The notes: a model not told the origin generated them from the letters alone. Positions 48,256 through 58,231 are shown, numbered from the stretch's first letter. The stretch is 64,000 nucleotides of DNA from Pseudomonas sp. 10S4 (GCF_034344865.1 NZ_CP133774.1:1116001-1180000); one strand, 5' to 3'. Numbers and translations are program-made.

Positions 48256-48959
48256 TCTGGTTAAAAAATAAACAATTCTGTTTGCTTTGTTCAGAGCCCG
48301 CCGACGACACCACGCCGATCTGTACAGCCTGCGAAGCCGAGTTGCCCTGGCTCGGCGATCACTGCCAGACCTGCGCCCTGCCACTGCCCGCGTCCGGCCT
48401 GACGTGCGGCCAATGCCTGCAACAACCGCCGGCCTTCGAGCGAGTGGCGGCGCCGTGGATCTACAGCTTTCCGGTGGACACGTTGATCACCCGCTTCAAG
48501 CACAACGCAAAGTGGCCGTTTGGCCGCTTGCTCGGCGAACTTCTTGCGCAATTCCTGCAACATCGCTTCGATGAAGACCTTGATCGACCCGATGCGTTGA
48601 TCCCGGTGCCGCTGGCCACGAAGCGCCTGCGCCAACGAGGCTTTAACCAAGCGGCGATGCTCGCGAAGTGGCTCAGCGAAAGCCTGAACATTCCCTGTGA
48701 CGAAACACTGCTGCTGAGGATTCAGGACACCAGCGCGCAACAGGATCTGAAGGCCGAGGCCCGCAAGCGAAACCTGCGTAACGCCTTCGCCCTGACACCC
48801 GATGCGTGCGTCACCGGCCGTCATCTGGCCCTGATCGATGACGTGCTGACCACCGGCGCTACCGCGCAAACCCTGGCGCGCCTGCTGATGGACGCCGGCG
48901 CGGCCCGGGTCGATGTCTATTGCCTGGCCAGAACCCCAAAACCCGGCGACACAATTTAA
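48219..48959 (+). CDS. comF: ComF family amidophosphoribosyltransferase-like protein
   Basis: 246 residues. N-terminal zinc ribbon with C-x-x-C pairs (CLLC, CTAC, CQTC, CGQC), then a type I phosphoribosyltransferase domain with the PRPP loop LALIDDVLTTGATAQ. ComF/GntX homologues are linked to DNA uptake or gluconate use; the exact activity is unknown. Divergent from bioB. The proposed start (ATG 48219) lies within the biotin operator, so either BirA also affects comF or the true start is slightly downstream. Confidence 0.92.
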   Translation: MRCQPRYAGPVYIWLKNKQFCLLCSEPADDTTPICTACEAELPWLGDHCQTCALPLPASGLTCGQCLQQPPAFERVAAPWIYSFPVDTLITRFKHNAKWPFGRLLGELLAQFLQHRFDEDLDRPDALIPVPLATKRLRQRGFNQAAMLAKWLSESLNIPCDETLLLRIQDTSAQQDLKAEARKRNLRNAFALTPDACVTGRHLALIDDVLTTGATAQTLARLLMDAGAARVDVYCLARTPKPGDTI

Positions 48960-48977
48960 CTGAACACCACAAAACCC

Positions 48978-49067
48978 TGTGGGAGCGGGCTTGCTCGCGA
49001 AAGCGGACTGGTATTCAACGCAGATGTCGACTGAACTGACGCTTTCGCGAGCAAGCCCGCTCCCACA
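48978..49067. repeat. REPIN (two inverted REPs)
   Basis: TGTGGGAGCGGGCTTGCTCG and its inverted copy, about 42 bases apart, between comF and the modE-like gene. Confidence 0.92.
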
Positions 49068-49142
49068 GGACTACCGTCTGGCTTGACTCCCGCAGCCCAA
49101 GCCGCCAACGTCCTCCCATCGCCACAACCCAAAGCACCTGCC

Positions 49143-49907
49143 ATGTCATTGCCTACGTTGTTGTCCCAGCACATTGTCCGCCGTCCGCAGCGCATTGCCC
49201 TGCTGCAACACATCGCCGAACAAGGCTCGATCACCCGCGCCGCGAAAAGCGCGGGCTTGAGTTACAAAGCGGCGTGGGACGCTATCGATGAATTGAACAA
49301 CCTCGCGCAAAAACCACTGGTGGAACGCAGCGTCGGCGGCAAGGGCGGCGGTGGCGCCAAGTTGTCCAGCGAAGGCGAGCGCGTCTTGCGGCTGTATCAA
49401 AAGCTGCAAGTGTTACAGGCTCAGGTGCTTGAAGCGGCCGAAGACGCCAGCGATCTGGACTTGCTCGGTCGGCTGATGCTGCGCACCAGCGCGCGCAATC
49501 AATTGCACGGCAGAGTGATGGCGATCGAATCCCAGGGTCGCAACGACCGCATCCGTCTGGAACTGGCCGAAGGCTTAAGCATCGATGCACAGATCACCCA
49601 CGACAGCACCCTGCGCCTGGAACTGCAAACCGGCACCGAAGTCGTCGCATTGATCAAGGCCGGCTGGCTGGAATTGTTGGCCATCGACCAACCCGCAACA
49701 CCTGGCAACAATTGTCTGAAAGGCATTATCGAGCAGATTCTCGACGCCGAAGACGGCCCCAGCGAAGTGCGCATCGGCCTGCCCAACGGCCAGACACTCT
49801 GCGCCCTGGCCGAGCCGCTGCATTTAAGAACCTCCGGCCTCGCCATCGACAGCCCGGTGCTCGTGCAATTTGCGCCGTCCAACGTCCTGCTGGGTACTCC
49901 ACTCTGA
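49143..49907 (+). CDS. modE: ModE-type molybdate-responsive regulator (HTH plus TOBE domains)
   Basis: 254 residues from ATG 49143. N-terminal winged helix (QRIALLQHIAEQGSITRAAK, then SAGLSYKAAWDAIDELNN) and GGKGGGGAKLSSEGERVL, typical of ModE, then two TOBE/mop-like ligand domains (ARNQLHGRVMAIESQGRNDR, VVALIKAGWLELL). No mod transport genes are in the window; phoX follows after about 58 bases. Confidence 0.9.
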   Translation: MSLPTLLSQHIVRRPQRIALLQHIAEQGSITRAAKSAGLSYKAAWDAIDELNNLAQKPLVERSVGGKGGGGAKLSSEGERVLRLYQKLQVLQAQVLEAAEDASDLDLLGRLMLRTSARNQLHGRVMAIESQGRNDRIRLELAEGLSIDAQITHDSTLRLELQTGTEVVALIKAGWLELLAIDQPATPGNNCLKGIIEQILDAEDGPSEVRIGLPNGQTLCALAEPLHLRTSGLAIDSPVLVQFAPSNVLLGTPL

Positions 49908-49965
49908 AACAAAACCTTCACTAACGCTCACTAAGGTGACTGCAAAATCCAGCAGGGAGCCTGAT

Positions 49966-51867
49966 GTGAGCCTATTAGAAGAGAACCAACCCACCGACCT
50001 GGAAAAAATGGTCGGCCTCAGCCGTCGTGGTTTCATCAGCGCCGGCGCCCTCTGCGGTGCGGCGATGTTCCTCGGTGGCAACCTGCTGAGCCGCAGCGTG
50101 CTGGCCGCCAGTGTCAGCGCCGGCTCGAGCAATTTGCTGGGTTTCAACAGCATCGCCTCCGCCACGACTGACGTCATCACCTTGCCGCCAGGCTACAAGT
50201 CCTCGGTGCTGATCAGTTGGGGCCAGCCTCTGCAAAAGAATGGCCCGGCCTTCGACCCGAGCGGTAACGGCACCGCCCAGGCCCAGGAAGTCCAGTTCGG
50301 CGACAACAACGACGGCATGAGCCTGTTCGCCTTCCCAGGCGACAACGACCGTGCGCTGATGGCGATCAACAACGAATACACCAACTACCGCTACCTCTAT
50401 CCCCACGGCGGCATGCCGCAATCGGCGGAAGACGTGCGCAAGGCCCTGGCCTGCGAAGGCGTATCGGTGATCGAAGTACAACGTCGCAGTGGCCAGTGGG
50501 AATTCGTTCAAGGCTCGCGCTACAACCGCCGCATCCACGGCAACTCGCCGCTGCGCTTGAGCGGCCCGGCGGCCGGTCACGAATTGCTCAAGACCAGCGC
50601 CGACAAGCACGGCAAGAAAGTCCTCGGCACCTTCCAGAACTGCGCCAACGGCAAGACGCCTTGGGGCACCTACCTGACGTGCGAAGAGAACTTCACCGAT
50701 TGCTTCGGCAGCAGCAACGCCGAGCAAAAATTCGATGTCGCGCAAAAACGCTACGGTGCCGTGGCCGCCAGCAAGGAAATCAACTGGCACCCACACGACC
50801 CGCGTTTCGACCTGGCGAAGAATCCTAACGAACTCAACCGCCACGGCTGGGTGGTGGAAATCGACCCGTTCGACCCGCAGTCGACCCCGGTCAAACGCAC
50901 CGCCCTGGGCCGTTTCAAGCACGAGAACGCCGCCCTGGCTGAAACCAATGACGGGCGCGCCGTGGTCTACATGGGCGACGACGAGCGCGGTGAGTTCATC
51001 TACAAATTCGTCAGCCGCGACAAAATCGACCACGGCAATCCCAAGGCCAACCGCGACCTGCTTGACCACGGCACCTTATATGTCGCGCGCTTCGACGCCG
51101 GCGACGGCAACGCCGATCATCCGAAAGGCCAGGGCCAGTGGATCGAACTGACCCACGGCAAAAACGGCATCGACGCCAGCAGTGGCTTTGCCGATCAGGC
51201 CGAGGTGTTGATTCACGCTCGCCTCGCGGCCAGCGTCGTCAGCGCCACGCGCATGGACCGCCCGGAATGGATCGTGGTCAGTCCCAAGGACGGCCAGGTT
51301 TATTGCACCCTGACCAACAACGCCAAGCGCGGCGAAGACGGCCAACCCGTCGGCGGGCCGAACCCAAGGGAGAAAAACGTTTACGGGCAGATCCTGCGCT
51401 GGCGCACCGACCGTGATGATCACGGCTCGGAAAGCTTTGCCTGGGACTTGTTCGTGGTCGCCGGCAATCCGGGGGTTCACGCCGGCACGCCAAAGGGCGG
51501 CTCGTCGAACATCACGCCGCAGAACATGTTCAACAGCCCGGATGGCTTGGGTTTCGACGAGGCTGGACGCTTGTGGATTCTGACTGATGGCGATTCGAGC
51601 AATGCCGCAGACTTCGCGGGCATGGGCAATAACCAGATGCTTTGCGCTGATCCGGTGACTGGGGAAATTCGCCGGTTTATGGTCGGGCCGATTGGTTGTG
51701 AGGTAACGGGGATCAGCTTTTCGCCGGATCAGAAAACCTTGTTTGTCGGGATTCAGCATCCGGGGGAAAACGGTGGCTCGACCTTCCCAGAGCACCTGCC
51801 GAATGGCAAACCGCGTTCTTCAGTGATGGCCATTACCCGTGAAGATGGCGGGGTCGTCGGCGCCTGA
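49966..51867 (+). CDS. PhoX family protein (DUF839), Tat-exported
   Basis: 633 residues from GTG 49966, chosen for the AGGGAG 7 bases upstream. A twin-arginine signal reads LSRRGFISAGALCGAAMFLG. The rest is a six-bladed propeller-like PhoX domain (EYTNYRYLYPHGG, LTCEENFTDCFGSS, GWVVEIDPF, PDGLGFDEAGRLWILTDG). PhoX enzymes are calcium- and iron-dependent periplasmic alkaline phosphatases; many DUF839 members are untested. I see no clear Pho box upstream. Confidence 0.92.
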   Translation: MSLLEENQPTDLEKMVGLSRRGFISAGALCGAAMFLGGNLLSRSVLAASVSAGSSNLLGFNSIASATTDVITLPPGYKSSVLISWGQPLQKNGPAFDPSGNGTAQAQEVQFGDNNDGMSLFAFPGDNDRALMAINNEYTNYRYLYPHGGMPQSAEDVRKALACEGVSVIEVQRRSGQWEFVQGSRYNRRIHGNSPLRLSGPAAGHELLKTSADKHGKKVLGTFQNCANGKTPWGTYLTCEENFTDCFGSSNAEQKFDVAQKRYGAVAASKEINWHPHDPRFDLAKNPNELNRHGWVVEIDPFDPQSTPVKRTALGRFKHENAALAETNDGRAVVYMGDDERGEFIYKFVSRDKIDHGNPKANRDLLDHGTLYVARFDAGDGNADHPKGQGQWIELTHGKNGIDASSGFADQAEVLIHARLAASVVSATRMDRPEWIVVSPKDGQVYCTLTNNAKRGEDGQPVGGPNPREKNVYGQILRWRTDRDDHGSESFAWDLFVVAGNPGVHAGTPKGGSSNITPQNMFNSPDGLGFDEAGRLWILTDGDSSNAADFAGMGNNQMLCADPVTGEIRRFMVGPIGCEVTGISFSPDQKTLFVGIQHPGENGGSTFPEHLPNGKPRSSVMAITREDGGVVGA

Positions 51868-51877
51868 TACGGCCCCA

Positions 51878-51948
51878 TCGCGAGCAGGCTCGCTCCCACA
51901 GGGTTATGTGTTCACAAATCCAATGTGGGAGCGAGCCTGCTCGCGATG
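51878..51948. repeat. REPIN (two inverted REPs)
   Basis: ATCGCGAGCAGGCTCGCTCC and its inverted copy around a 23-base loop. Here the REP core has CAGGCTCG. Confidence 0.9.
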
Positions 51949-52053
51949 GCGTCCGCCCAGACAACACTCATCTCAAGCCCAACCACTATAGAAGCCCCGT
52001 CTGCGCTACCATGCTTGGCCGGACGCGGCAGCCTGCTGCGCGCAGGAGTCAGC

Positions 52054-53028
52054 ATGGCCCACCCGTTTGCAACCCTCACCCCAGACCTCGTGCTCGATGC
52101 CGTCGAAAGCATCGGCTTTCTCAGCGATGCTCGCATTCTGGCGCTCAACAGCTACGAAAACCGCGTCTACCAGGTCGGCATCGAAGACTCCGAGCCGCTG
52201 ATCGCCAAGTTCTATCGCCCGCAGCGTTGGACCAACGAAGCGATCCTCGAAGAACACCAGTTCACCTTCGAACTCGCCGAATGCGATGTGCCGGTGGTCG
52301 CGCCGATGATTCACAACGGTGCCAGCCTCCACGAGCACGCCGGGTTCCGTTTCACCCTGTTCCCCCGCCGTGGCGGCCGGGCGCCGGAGCCGGGCAATCT
52401 TGATCAGCTGTATCGCCTGGGCCAATTGCTCGGGCGCCTGCACGCCGTCGGGGCAACCAAGCCGTTCGAGCACCGTGAAGCGCTGGGCGTGAAGAACTTC
52501 GGTCACGATTCGCTGAACACTTTGCTCGAAGGCAATTTCGTCCCGAAAAGCCTGCTGCCGGCCTACGAGTCCGTCGCTCGTGATCTGCTCAAACGAGTAG
52601 AAGAGGTCTACAAGGCCACGCCGCACCAGAACATCCGCATGCACGGCGATTGCCACCCTGGCAACATGATGTGCCGCGACGAGATGTTCCACATCGTCGA
52701 CCTCGACGACTGCCGCATGGGCCCGGCAGTGCAGGACATCTGGATGATGCTCGCCGGGGATCGTCAGGAATGTCTCGGTCAGTTGTCGGAATTGATGGAC
52801 GGCTACAACGAATTTCACGACTTCGACCCGCGGGAATTGGCGCTGATCGAACCGCTGCGGGCGTTGCGCCTGATGCACTACAGCGCCTGGCTGGCCCGGC
52901 GCTGGGATGACCCGGCATTCCCCCACAGTTTTCCGTGGTTCGGCAGTGAGCGGTATTGGGGGGATCAGGTGTTGGCGTTGCGTGAGCAACTGTCTGCACT
53001 CAACGAAGAACCGCTAAAACTCTTCTGA
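52054..53028 (+). CDS. srkA: stress response serine/threonine protein kinase (YihE/RdoA)
   Basis: 324 residues from ATG 52054 with CAGGAG upstream; the longer frame from 51925 reads through the REPIN. Aminoglycoside-phosphotransferase-like kinase: catalytic loop MHGDCHPGNMM and metal-binding IVDLDDCRMGPAVQDIWMML. In E. coli SrkA (YihE) counters programmed cell death under stress and the gene is cotranscribed with dsbA; here no dsbA is adjacent. Confidence 0.94.
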   Translation: MAHPFATLTPDLVLDAVESIGFLSDARILALNSYENRVYQVGIEDSEPLIAKFYRPQRWTNEAILEEHQFTFELAECDVPVVAPMIHNGASLHEHAGFRFTLFPRRGGRAPEPGNLDQLYRLGQLLGRLHAVGATKPFEHREALGVKNFGHDSLNTLLEGNFVPKSLLPAYESVARDLLKRVEEVYKATPHQNIRMHGDCHPGNMMCRDEMFHIVDLDDCRMGPAVQDIWMMLAGDRQECLGQLSELMDGYNEFHDFDPRELALIEPLRALRLMHYSAWLARRWDDPAFPHSFPWFGSERYWGDQVLALREQLSALNEEPLKLF

Positions 53029-53042
53029 TTTCCCCTATCCCC

Positions 53043-53132
53043 TGTGGGAGCGGGCTTGCTCGCGAAAGCGGTTGCTCATTCAACATCAATGTCGACTGAT
53101 CCGACGCCGGCGCGAGCAAGCCCGCTCCCACA
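53043..53132. repeat. REPIN (two inverted REPs)
   Basis: TGTGGGAGCGGGCTTGCTCG at 53043 and its inverted copy ending at 53132, between the srkA and rarD genes. Confidence 0.92.
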
Positions 53133-53204
53133 TTGGTCCGCGACCGTTCCTACAAATCTCCTTACAATCCCCTACTTTGTTAGCTGCCTAAGCAAGGATT
53201 CTGC

Positions 53205-54092
53205 ATGCAAGCTGCCAACCCGCGTCGCGGGTACATCCTGGGCCTGAGTGCCTACATCATCTGGGGACTTTTCCCGATCTACTTCAAAGCCATCGCCTCG
53301 GTGCCGGCTGTAGAAATCATCATCCACCGCGTGCTCTGGTCCGCGCTATTCGGCGCCCTGCTGCTGATGGTCTGGAAACATCCGGGCTGGTGGCGCGAGT
53401 TGCGCGACAACCCGAAACGGCTGGCAATCCTGGCCCTGAGCGGCACGCTGATCGCGGCCAACTGGCTGACTTATGTGTGGTCGGTGAACAACGGACGAAT
53501 GCTCGAAGCCAGCCTCGGTTACTACATCAACCCGCTGGTGAACGTGTTGCTGGGGATGCTGATCCTCGGTGAACGACTGCGGCGCATGCAGTGGCTGGCG
53601 GTGGGTCTGGCGGCGGTTGGCGTGGCGCAACAGGTGTGGCAGGTCGGCAGTCTGCCGTGGGTTTCGCTGGTGCTGGCGCTGACCTTCGGTTTCTACGGGC
53701 TGATCCGCAAGCAAGCGCCGGTCAAGGCGTTGCCGGGTCTGGTAGTGGAAACCTGGATGCTGGTGCCGATTGCCACGGCCTGGTTGCTGTTCAACCCGAC
53801 AGCGGGCAGCGCACAGGCCGAGTTCTGGACCACGTCCGCAGCCTGGTGGCTGGTGGCGGCCGGCCCCGTGACGCTGGTGCCGCTGGTGTGTTTCAACGCC
53901 GCCGCGCGGCATTTGCCCTACACCACGCTGGGATTTCTCCAATACCTGGCGCCGACGCTGGTGCTGCTGCAAGCCGTTCTGCTGTTTGGTGAACACCTGT
54001 CGTCCAGCACTCTGGTGGCGTTCATCTTTATCTGGGCTGGCCTGGCGATTTATAGCGTCGATGCGGTGATCAGTATGCGTCGCCGTCGCTGA
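53205..54092 (+). CDS. rarD: EamA family transporter RarD
   Basis: 295 residues with about ten membrane helices. Family features: GYILGLSAYIIWGLFPIYFK at the start, WSVNNGRMLEASLGYYINPL, and FLQYLAPTLVLLQAVLLFGE. RarD proteins are linked to chloramphenicol sensitivity phenotypes; the natural substrate is unknown. Confidence 0.94.
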   Translation: MQAANPRRGYILGLSAYIIWGLFPIYFKAIASVPAVEIIIHRVLWSALFGALLLMVWKHPGWWRELRDNPKRLAILALSGTLIAANWLTYVWSVNNGRMLEASLGYYINPLVNVLLGMLILGERLRRMQWLAVGLAAVGVAQQVWQVGSLPWVSLVLALTFGFYGLIRKQAPVKALPGLVVETWMLVPIATAWLLFNPTAGSAQAEFWTTSAAWWLVAAGPVTLVPLVCFNAAARHLPYTTLGFLQYLAPTLVLLQAVLLFGEHLSSSTLVAFIFIWAGLAIYSVDAVISMRRRR

Positions 54093-54307
54093 TCAAAAAA
54101 CGCACAAACCTCTACAGGCCACGTCTTTCGTGGCCTGCATCAATCCTTCCAAAGGTTATCCACAGCGTGATCCCCGCCGTTTGTGCGCAACTTGTTGAAA
54201 CTGCTGGTTTTTTGATCAGAACCTGAAGAACCCCGGCCGGCTTGGCCTGGCGGGGTATCTCTACAGGTTATCCACAGGCAGGTGCACGTTAAACTTGGAT
54301 AACACTG
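54093..54307. other. structured intergenic region with two perfect DnaA boxes
   Basis: TTATCCACA occurs at 54156-54164 and 54268-54276 in the same orientation, within the shared segment AGGTTATCCACAG. Around the first box, GATCAAAAAA-CGCACAAAC (54091-54109) is complementary to GTTTGTGCG (54179-54187) and TTTTTTGATC (54208-54217). CAGGCCACG-TCTTT-CGTGGCCTG is a further hairpin at 54115-54137, probably the rarD terminator. A near-match DnaA box (TTATCCAAG, minus strand) lies near 54300. Confidence 0.65.
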
Positions 54308-54826
54308 TCAGGGATCACTGCGCAGGACCAATTCAACCATCAAGTCATCGGCCAGGGTTTCCAGCCGTGATTGCAGCACGTCCAGGGACAACGTCAGCGG
54401 CACCGCGAGAATCGCTTCGGCATGGAACAGCGGTTCGCTGCTCATCGGCGCCGGGCGTACTTCAGTGACCAAGCGTTCCAGGTTCACGCCCTGCTCGCTC
54501 AGTAAACGAGTGATGTCGCGCACGATCCCCGGCCGGTCGTTGCCCACCAGCTCCATGGCAATCGGCTTCCAGGTGCAAGATTGCTCGATGCCACTTTCAG
54601 CGATCAGCACCCGAATGCCATGAGCGGACAACGCCTGTAGGGCATCAACCAATTCGTCGTAGGCTTCGGCCGGCACACCCACCCGAAGAATCCCGGCGAA
54701 CTGTCCGGCCATGCGCGACATGCGGCTTTCCAGCCAGTTGCCGCCATGCTCGGCGATGCATTGGGCAATGCGCTCGACCTGCCCTGCCTTGTCCGGCGCG
54801 AATACGGTGAGTACGAGGTGGTCCAT
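54308..54826 (-). CDS. GcvR-like protein with two ACT domains
   Basis: 172 residues. N-terminal ACT domain (HLVLTVFAPDKAGQVERIAQ, GGNWLESRMSRMAGQFAGIL) and a second one (PIAMELVGNDRPGIVRDITR). Resembles the glycine cleavage system regulator GcvR of E. coli, which binds GcvA when glycine is low. No gcv genes are adjacent, so the target is uncertain. Confidence 0.88.
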   Translation of the reverse strand: MDHLVLTVFAPDKAGQVERIAQCIAEHGGNWLESRMSRMAGQFAGILRVGVPAEAYDELVDALQALSAHGIRVLIAESGIEQSCTWKPIAMELVGNDRPGIVRDITRLLSEQGVNLERLVTEVRPAPMSSEPLFHAEAILAVPLTLSLDVLQSRLETLADDLMVELVLRSDP

Positions 54827-54900
54827 GGCGCAGCCCTCTTTTTGTTATAGAAAGAGAAGTATAGGCAAGGGTTGTTTCGGTGCTGAATCGACTGACGCCT

Positions 54901-54985
54901 TCGCGGGCAAGCCTCGCTCCTACAAGGTCGGCGTTAATCCGCATGAGAACGACGCGGGCCTGTAGGAGCGAGGCTTGCCCGCGAA
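54901..54985. repeat. REPIN of the second REP type
   Basis: TCGCGGGCAAGCCTCGCTCC (then TACA) and its inverted copy TGTAGGAGCGAGGCTTGCCC around a 37-base loop. Confidence 0.9.
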
Positions 54986-55386
54986 TGGGCCACCACCGAC
55001 GCCCCTGCAAAAACACAAATCGTGTACAAGTTTTTATATTTAACTGGAACAATCTAATAGTTTTTTGAGAACATCCCGTTCCCCGACATGACCGCAATGC
55101 GTCATGGGGTCGCAGAACGACGTAATTAGTCTAATTTTCACAAGCGCAATTCATCATGTAGTATGCCGCAGCGCACACTACATAACGTTGGATCGATGTC
55201 TGCCACCGGCACACTCGCAACCCTGAAAGCCCCGTCAGCAAGGCCTCCAAGCCGTTGATTGGACCGAACCCAGCCGCCCGCAAGGGCATGTACTGGCGGA
55301 CGGGTTTGTGGTTTAAATGGCCAGAGGCTTCATTGTCAAAATTGAAGAGCTGAAAAGCGAAATAGCTGAGCAGAGTGAGGCAAGCA
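54986..55386. other. region upstream of glcB without a convincing gene
   Basis: About 400 bases with no credible ORF. It holds an AT-rich patch (55030-55070) and a 7-bp dyad ATGTAGT (55156-55162) / ACTACAT (55177-55183), which could be an operator for glcB. GAGG 8 bases before the glcB ATG is its ribosome site. Confidence 0.45.
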
Positions 55387-57565
55387 ATGACTGAACACGT
55401 TCAAGTCGGTGGCCTGCAGGTCGCCAAAGTCCTGTTCGACTTCGTGAACAACGAAGCCATTCCCGGTACCGGCCTCACCGCCGATAAGTTCTGGGCCGGT
55501 GCCGACAAGGTCATTCATGACCTGGCGCCGAAGAACAAAGCCCTACTCGCCAAACGCGATGATTTCCAGGCTCGTATCGACGGCTGGCACCAATCCCGTG
55601 CCGGTCAACCACACGACGCCGTGGCTTATAAGGCCTTCTTGCAAGACATCGGTTATCTGCTGCCAGAAGCGGCCGATTTCCAGGCAACGACGCAAAACGT
55701 CGATGACGAAATCGCCCGCATGGCCGGTCCGCAACTCGTGGTGCCGGTGATGAACGCCCGTTTCGCGCTTAATGCCTCGAACGCCCGCTGGGGTTCGCTG
55801 TACGACGCGCTCTACGGCACCGACGCCATCAGCGAAGCTGACGGCGCGGAGAAAGGCAAAGGCTACAACAAGGTCCGCGGCGACAAGGTCATCGCCTTCG
55901 CCCGTGCCTTCCTCGACGAAGCCGCGCCATTGGCCGCTGGCACTCACGTCGACTCCACCCGCTACACAATCGTTGACGGCAAACTGGTGGTCGCCCTTAA
56001 AGGTGGCAGCAACACCGGCCTGCGTAACGACGCGCAATTGATCGGTTTCCACGGCGATGCTTCGGCACCGACTGCGATCCTGCTGAAAAACAACGGCCTG
56101 CATTTCGAAATCCAGGTCGATGCCAGCACCCCGGTCGGCCAGACCGACGCTCGCCGGCGTCAAAGACATCCTGATGGAAGCCGCGCTGACCACCATCATG
56201 GACTGCGAAGACTCCGTTGCTGCCGTCGATGCCGACGACAAAGTGGTGATCTACCGCAACTGGCTCGGCCTGATGAAGGGCGATCTGTCAGAGGAAGTCT
56301 CCAAGGGCGGTAAGACCTTTACTCGCACCATGAACGCCGACCGCACCTACACCGGTGTCGATGGCAAGGAACTGAGCCTGCACGGTCGTTCGCTGTTGTT
56401 CGTACGTAACGTCGGTCACCTGATGACCATCGACGCGATCCTCGATAGTCAAGGCAACGAAGTACCGGAAGGCATCCTCGACGGTCTGGTGACCTGCCTC
56501 GCGGCGATCCATAGCCTCAACGGCCACAACTCGCGCAAGAACAGCCGCACTGGCTCGGTCTATATCGTGAAGCCTAAAATGCACGGCCCGGAAGAAGCCG
56601 CGTTCACGAACGAGCTGTTCGGGCGTATCGAAGACGTGCTCGACCTGCCACGCAACACCCTGAAAGTCGGGATCATGGACGAGGAGCGCCGTACCACGGT
56701 CAACCTCAAGGCCTGCATCAAGGCTGCCAGCGAGCGTGTGGTGTTCATCAACACCGGTTTCCTCGACCGCACCGGCGACGAAATCCACACCTCCATGGAA
56801 GCCGGCCCGATGGTGCGCAAGGCTGACATGAAGGCTGAGAAGTGGATCGGCGCCTACGAGAACTGGAACGTAGATATCGGTTTGAGCACCGGCCTGCAAG
56901 GTCGTGCCCAGATCGGTAAAGGCATGTGGGCCATGCCGGACCTGATGGCCGCCATGCTCGAACAGAAAATTGCTCACCCGCTGGCCGGCGCCAACACCGC
57001 TTGGGTGCCATCGCCGACCGCCGCCGCGCTGCACGCGCTGCACTACCACAAGGTTGACGTGTTCGCCCGTCAGGCCGAACTGGCCAAACGTGCTCGCGCT
57101 TCGGTGGACGACATCCTAACCATCCCGCTGGCCGTCAATCCGAACTGGACGCCAGAGCAGATCAAGAACGAACTGGACAACAACGCCCAGGGCATTCTCG
57201 GTTACGTGGTGCGCTGGATCGACCAAGGCGTGGGTTGCTCGAAGGTGCCGGACATCAACGACGTCGGCCTGATGGAAGACCGTGCGACGCTGCGCATTTC
57301 CAGCCAGCACATCGCCAACTGGCTGCGTCATGGCATCGTCACTGAAGCTCAAGTGATGGAAAGCCTCAAGCGCATGGCGCCGGTGGTTGATCGTCAGAAC
57401 GCCAACGACGCGCTGTACCGTCCGCTGGCACCGAACTTCGACAGCAACATCGCCTTCCAGGCGGCAGTCGAACTGGTGATCGAAGGCACCAAGCAGCCGA
57501 ACGGTTATACCGAGCCGGTTCTGCACCGTCGTCGTCGTGAGTTCAAGGCAGCCAATGGCTTGTAA
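55387..57565 (+). CDS. glcB: malate synthase G, frameshifted in this sequence
   Basis: Condenses glyoxylate with acetyl-CoA to malate. The start is ATG 55387 ([20 protein letters not shown]). The frame breaks near 56150-56153: one extra base changes V-G-Q-T-D-A-A-G-V-K-D-I-L to a tail that soon stops; the downstream frame continues [20 protein letters not shown] to 57565. Repaired length is 725 residues, exactly the usual length. Catalytic signatures include [25 protein letters not shown] and [20 protein letters not shown]. Probably a sequence error. Confidence 0.94.
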
Positions 57566-57587
57566 CTAAACGCTGATGCTGGACATG

Positions 57588-57621
57588 AAAAAGCCCTGAT
57601 CTTTCGATCAGGGCTTTTTTA
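57588..57621 (+). terminator. glcB Rho-independent terminator
   Basis: AAAAAGCCCTGATC, loop TTTC, GATCAGGGCTTTTTT: a perfect stem followed by T. Confidence 0.95.
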
Positions 57622-57639
57622 TTTGTGGATGCGCTCACC

Positions 57640-57758
57640 TGTGGCGAGGGGCTTGCCCCCGTTCGGCTGCACAGCAGTCGTAAAGTCGGCGAACGCGGCC
57701 TGTCTGAAAAAAGCAGGGGCCGCTTCGCGTCCCAACGGGGCCAAGCCCCCTCGCCACA
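57640..57758. repeat. inverted repeat pair of a third REP-like type
   Basis: TGTGGCGAGGGGCTTGCCCC at 57640 and the inverted GGGGCCAAGCCCCCTCGCCA ending near 57758, with a roughly 75-base loop that contains its own dyads. Core differs from the two other REP types in the window. Confidence 0.8.
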
Positions 57759-57784
57759 AAAGCCCTCTCAGCTTGAAGTCTTTG

Positions 57785-58231
57785 TTAAGGTTCCATCCCC
57801 AGCTCATGCTTGACCAACGCCAGCAACTTAACGGTATCAATCGGTTTAAGCAGAAAATCCACCACGCTCAAATGCATGGCGGCGATCGCGTCCTTCACGT
57901 CGGCATCGCCGGACACGATGATGATCGGCATCGCCGCCCGGACCGACTCGCGCACTTCGCGGATCAAGTCCAGGCCATCAACATTCTTCATCCGCAGATC
58001 GGTAATTACCAGGCCAATCGAAGGCGTTGTGTCCAACAGTTTGAGCGCGGTTTCGCCACTGGCGGCGGTCATGCAACGTACGCCATCCAGCGCAAGGATC
58101 TCCGATAGCAGTTCTCGAGCGTCTTTGTCGTCGTCAACGATCAACACCCGCTGCGGCGGAAGATCGGGTTCCAGCATGATCGCACTGAGCGCCTCGCGCT
58201 CGGCGTCACTCAAAATATCGTGGTCGGACAT
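57785..58231 (-). CDS. response regulator (receiver domain)
   Basis: 148 residues: a 25-residue N-terminal extension, then a CheY-like receiver with the acidic pair in VLIVDDDKDA, phospho-acceptor Asp78 in VITDLRM, and Lys in FLLKPID. No output domain. The partner kinase is not in the window. It is divergent from the cNMP/CBS protein gene. Confidence 0.92.
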   Translation of the reverse strand: MSDHDILSDAEREALSAIMLEPDLPPQRVLIVDDDKDARELLSEILALDGVRCMTAASGETALKLLDTTPSIGLVITDLRMKNVDGLDLIREVRESVRAAMPIIIVSGDADVKDAIAAMHLSVVDFLLKPIDTVKLLALVKHELGMEP

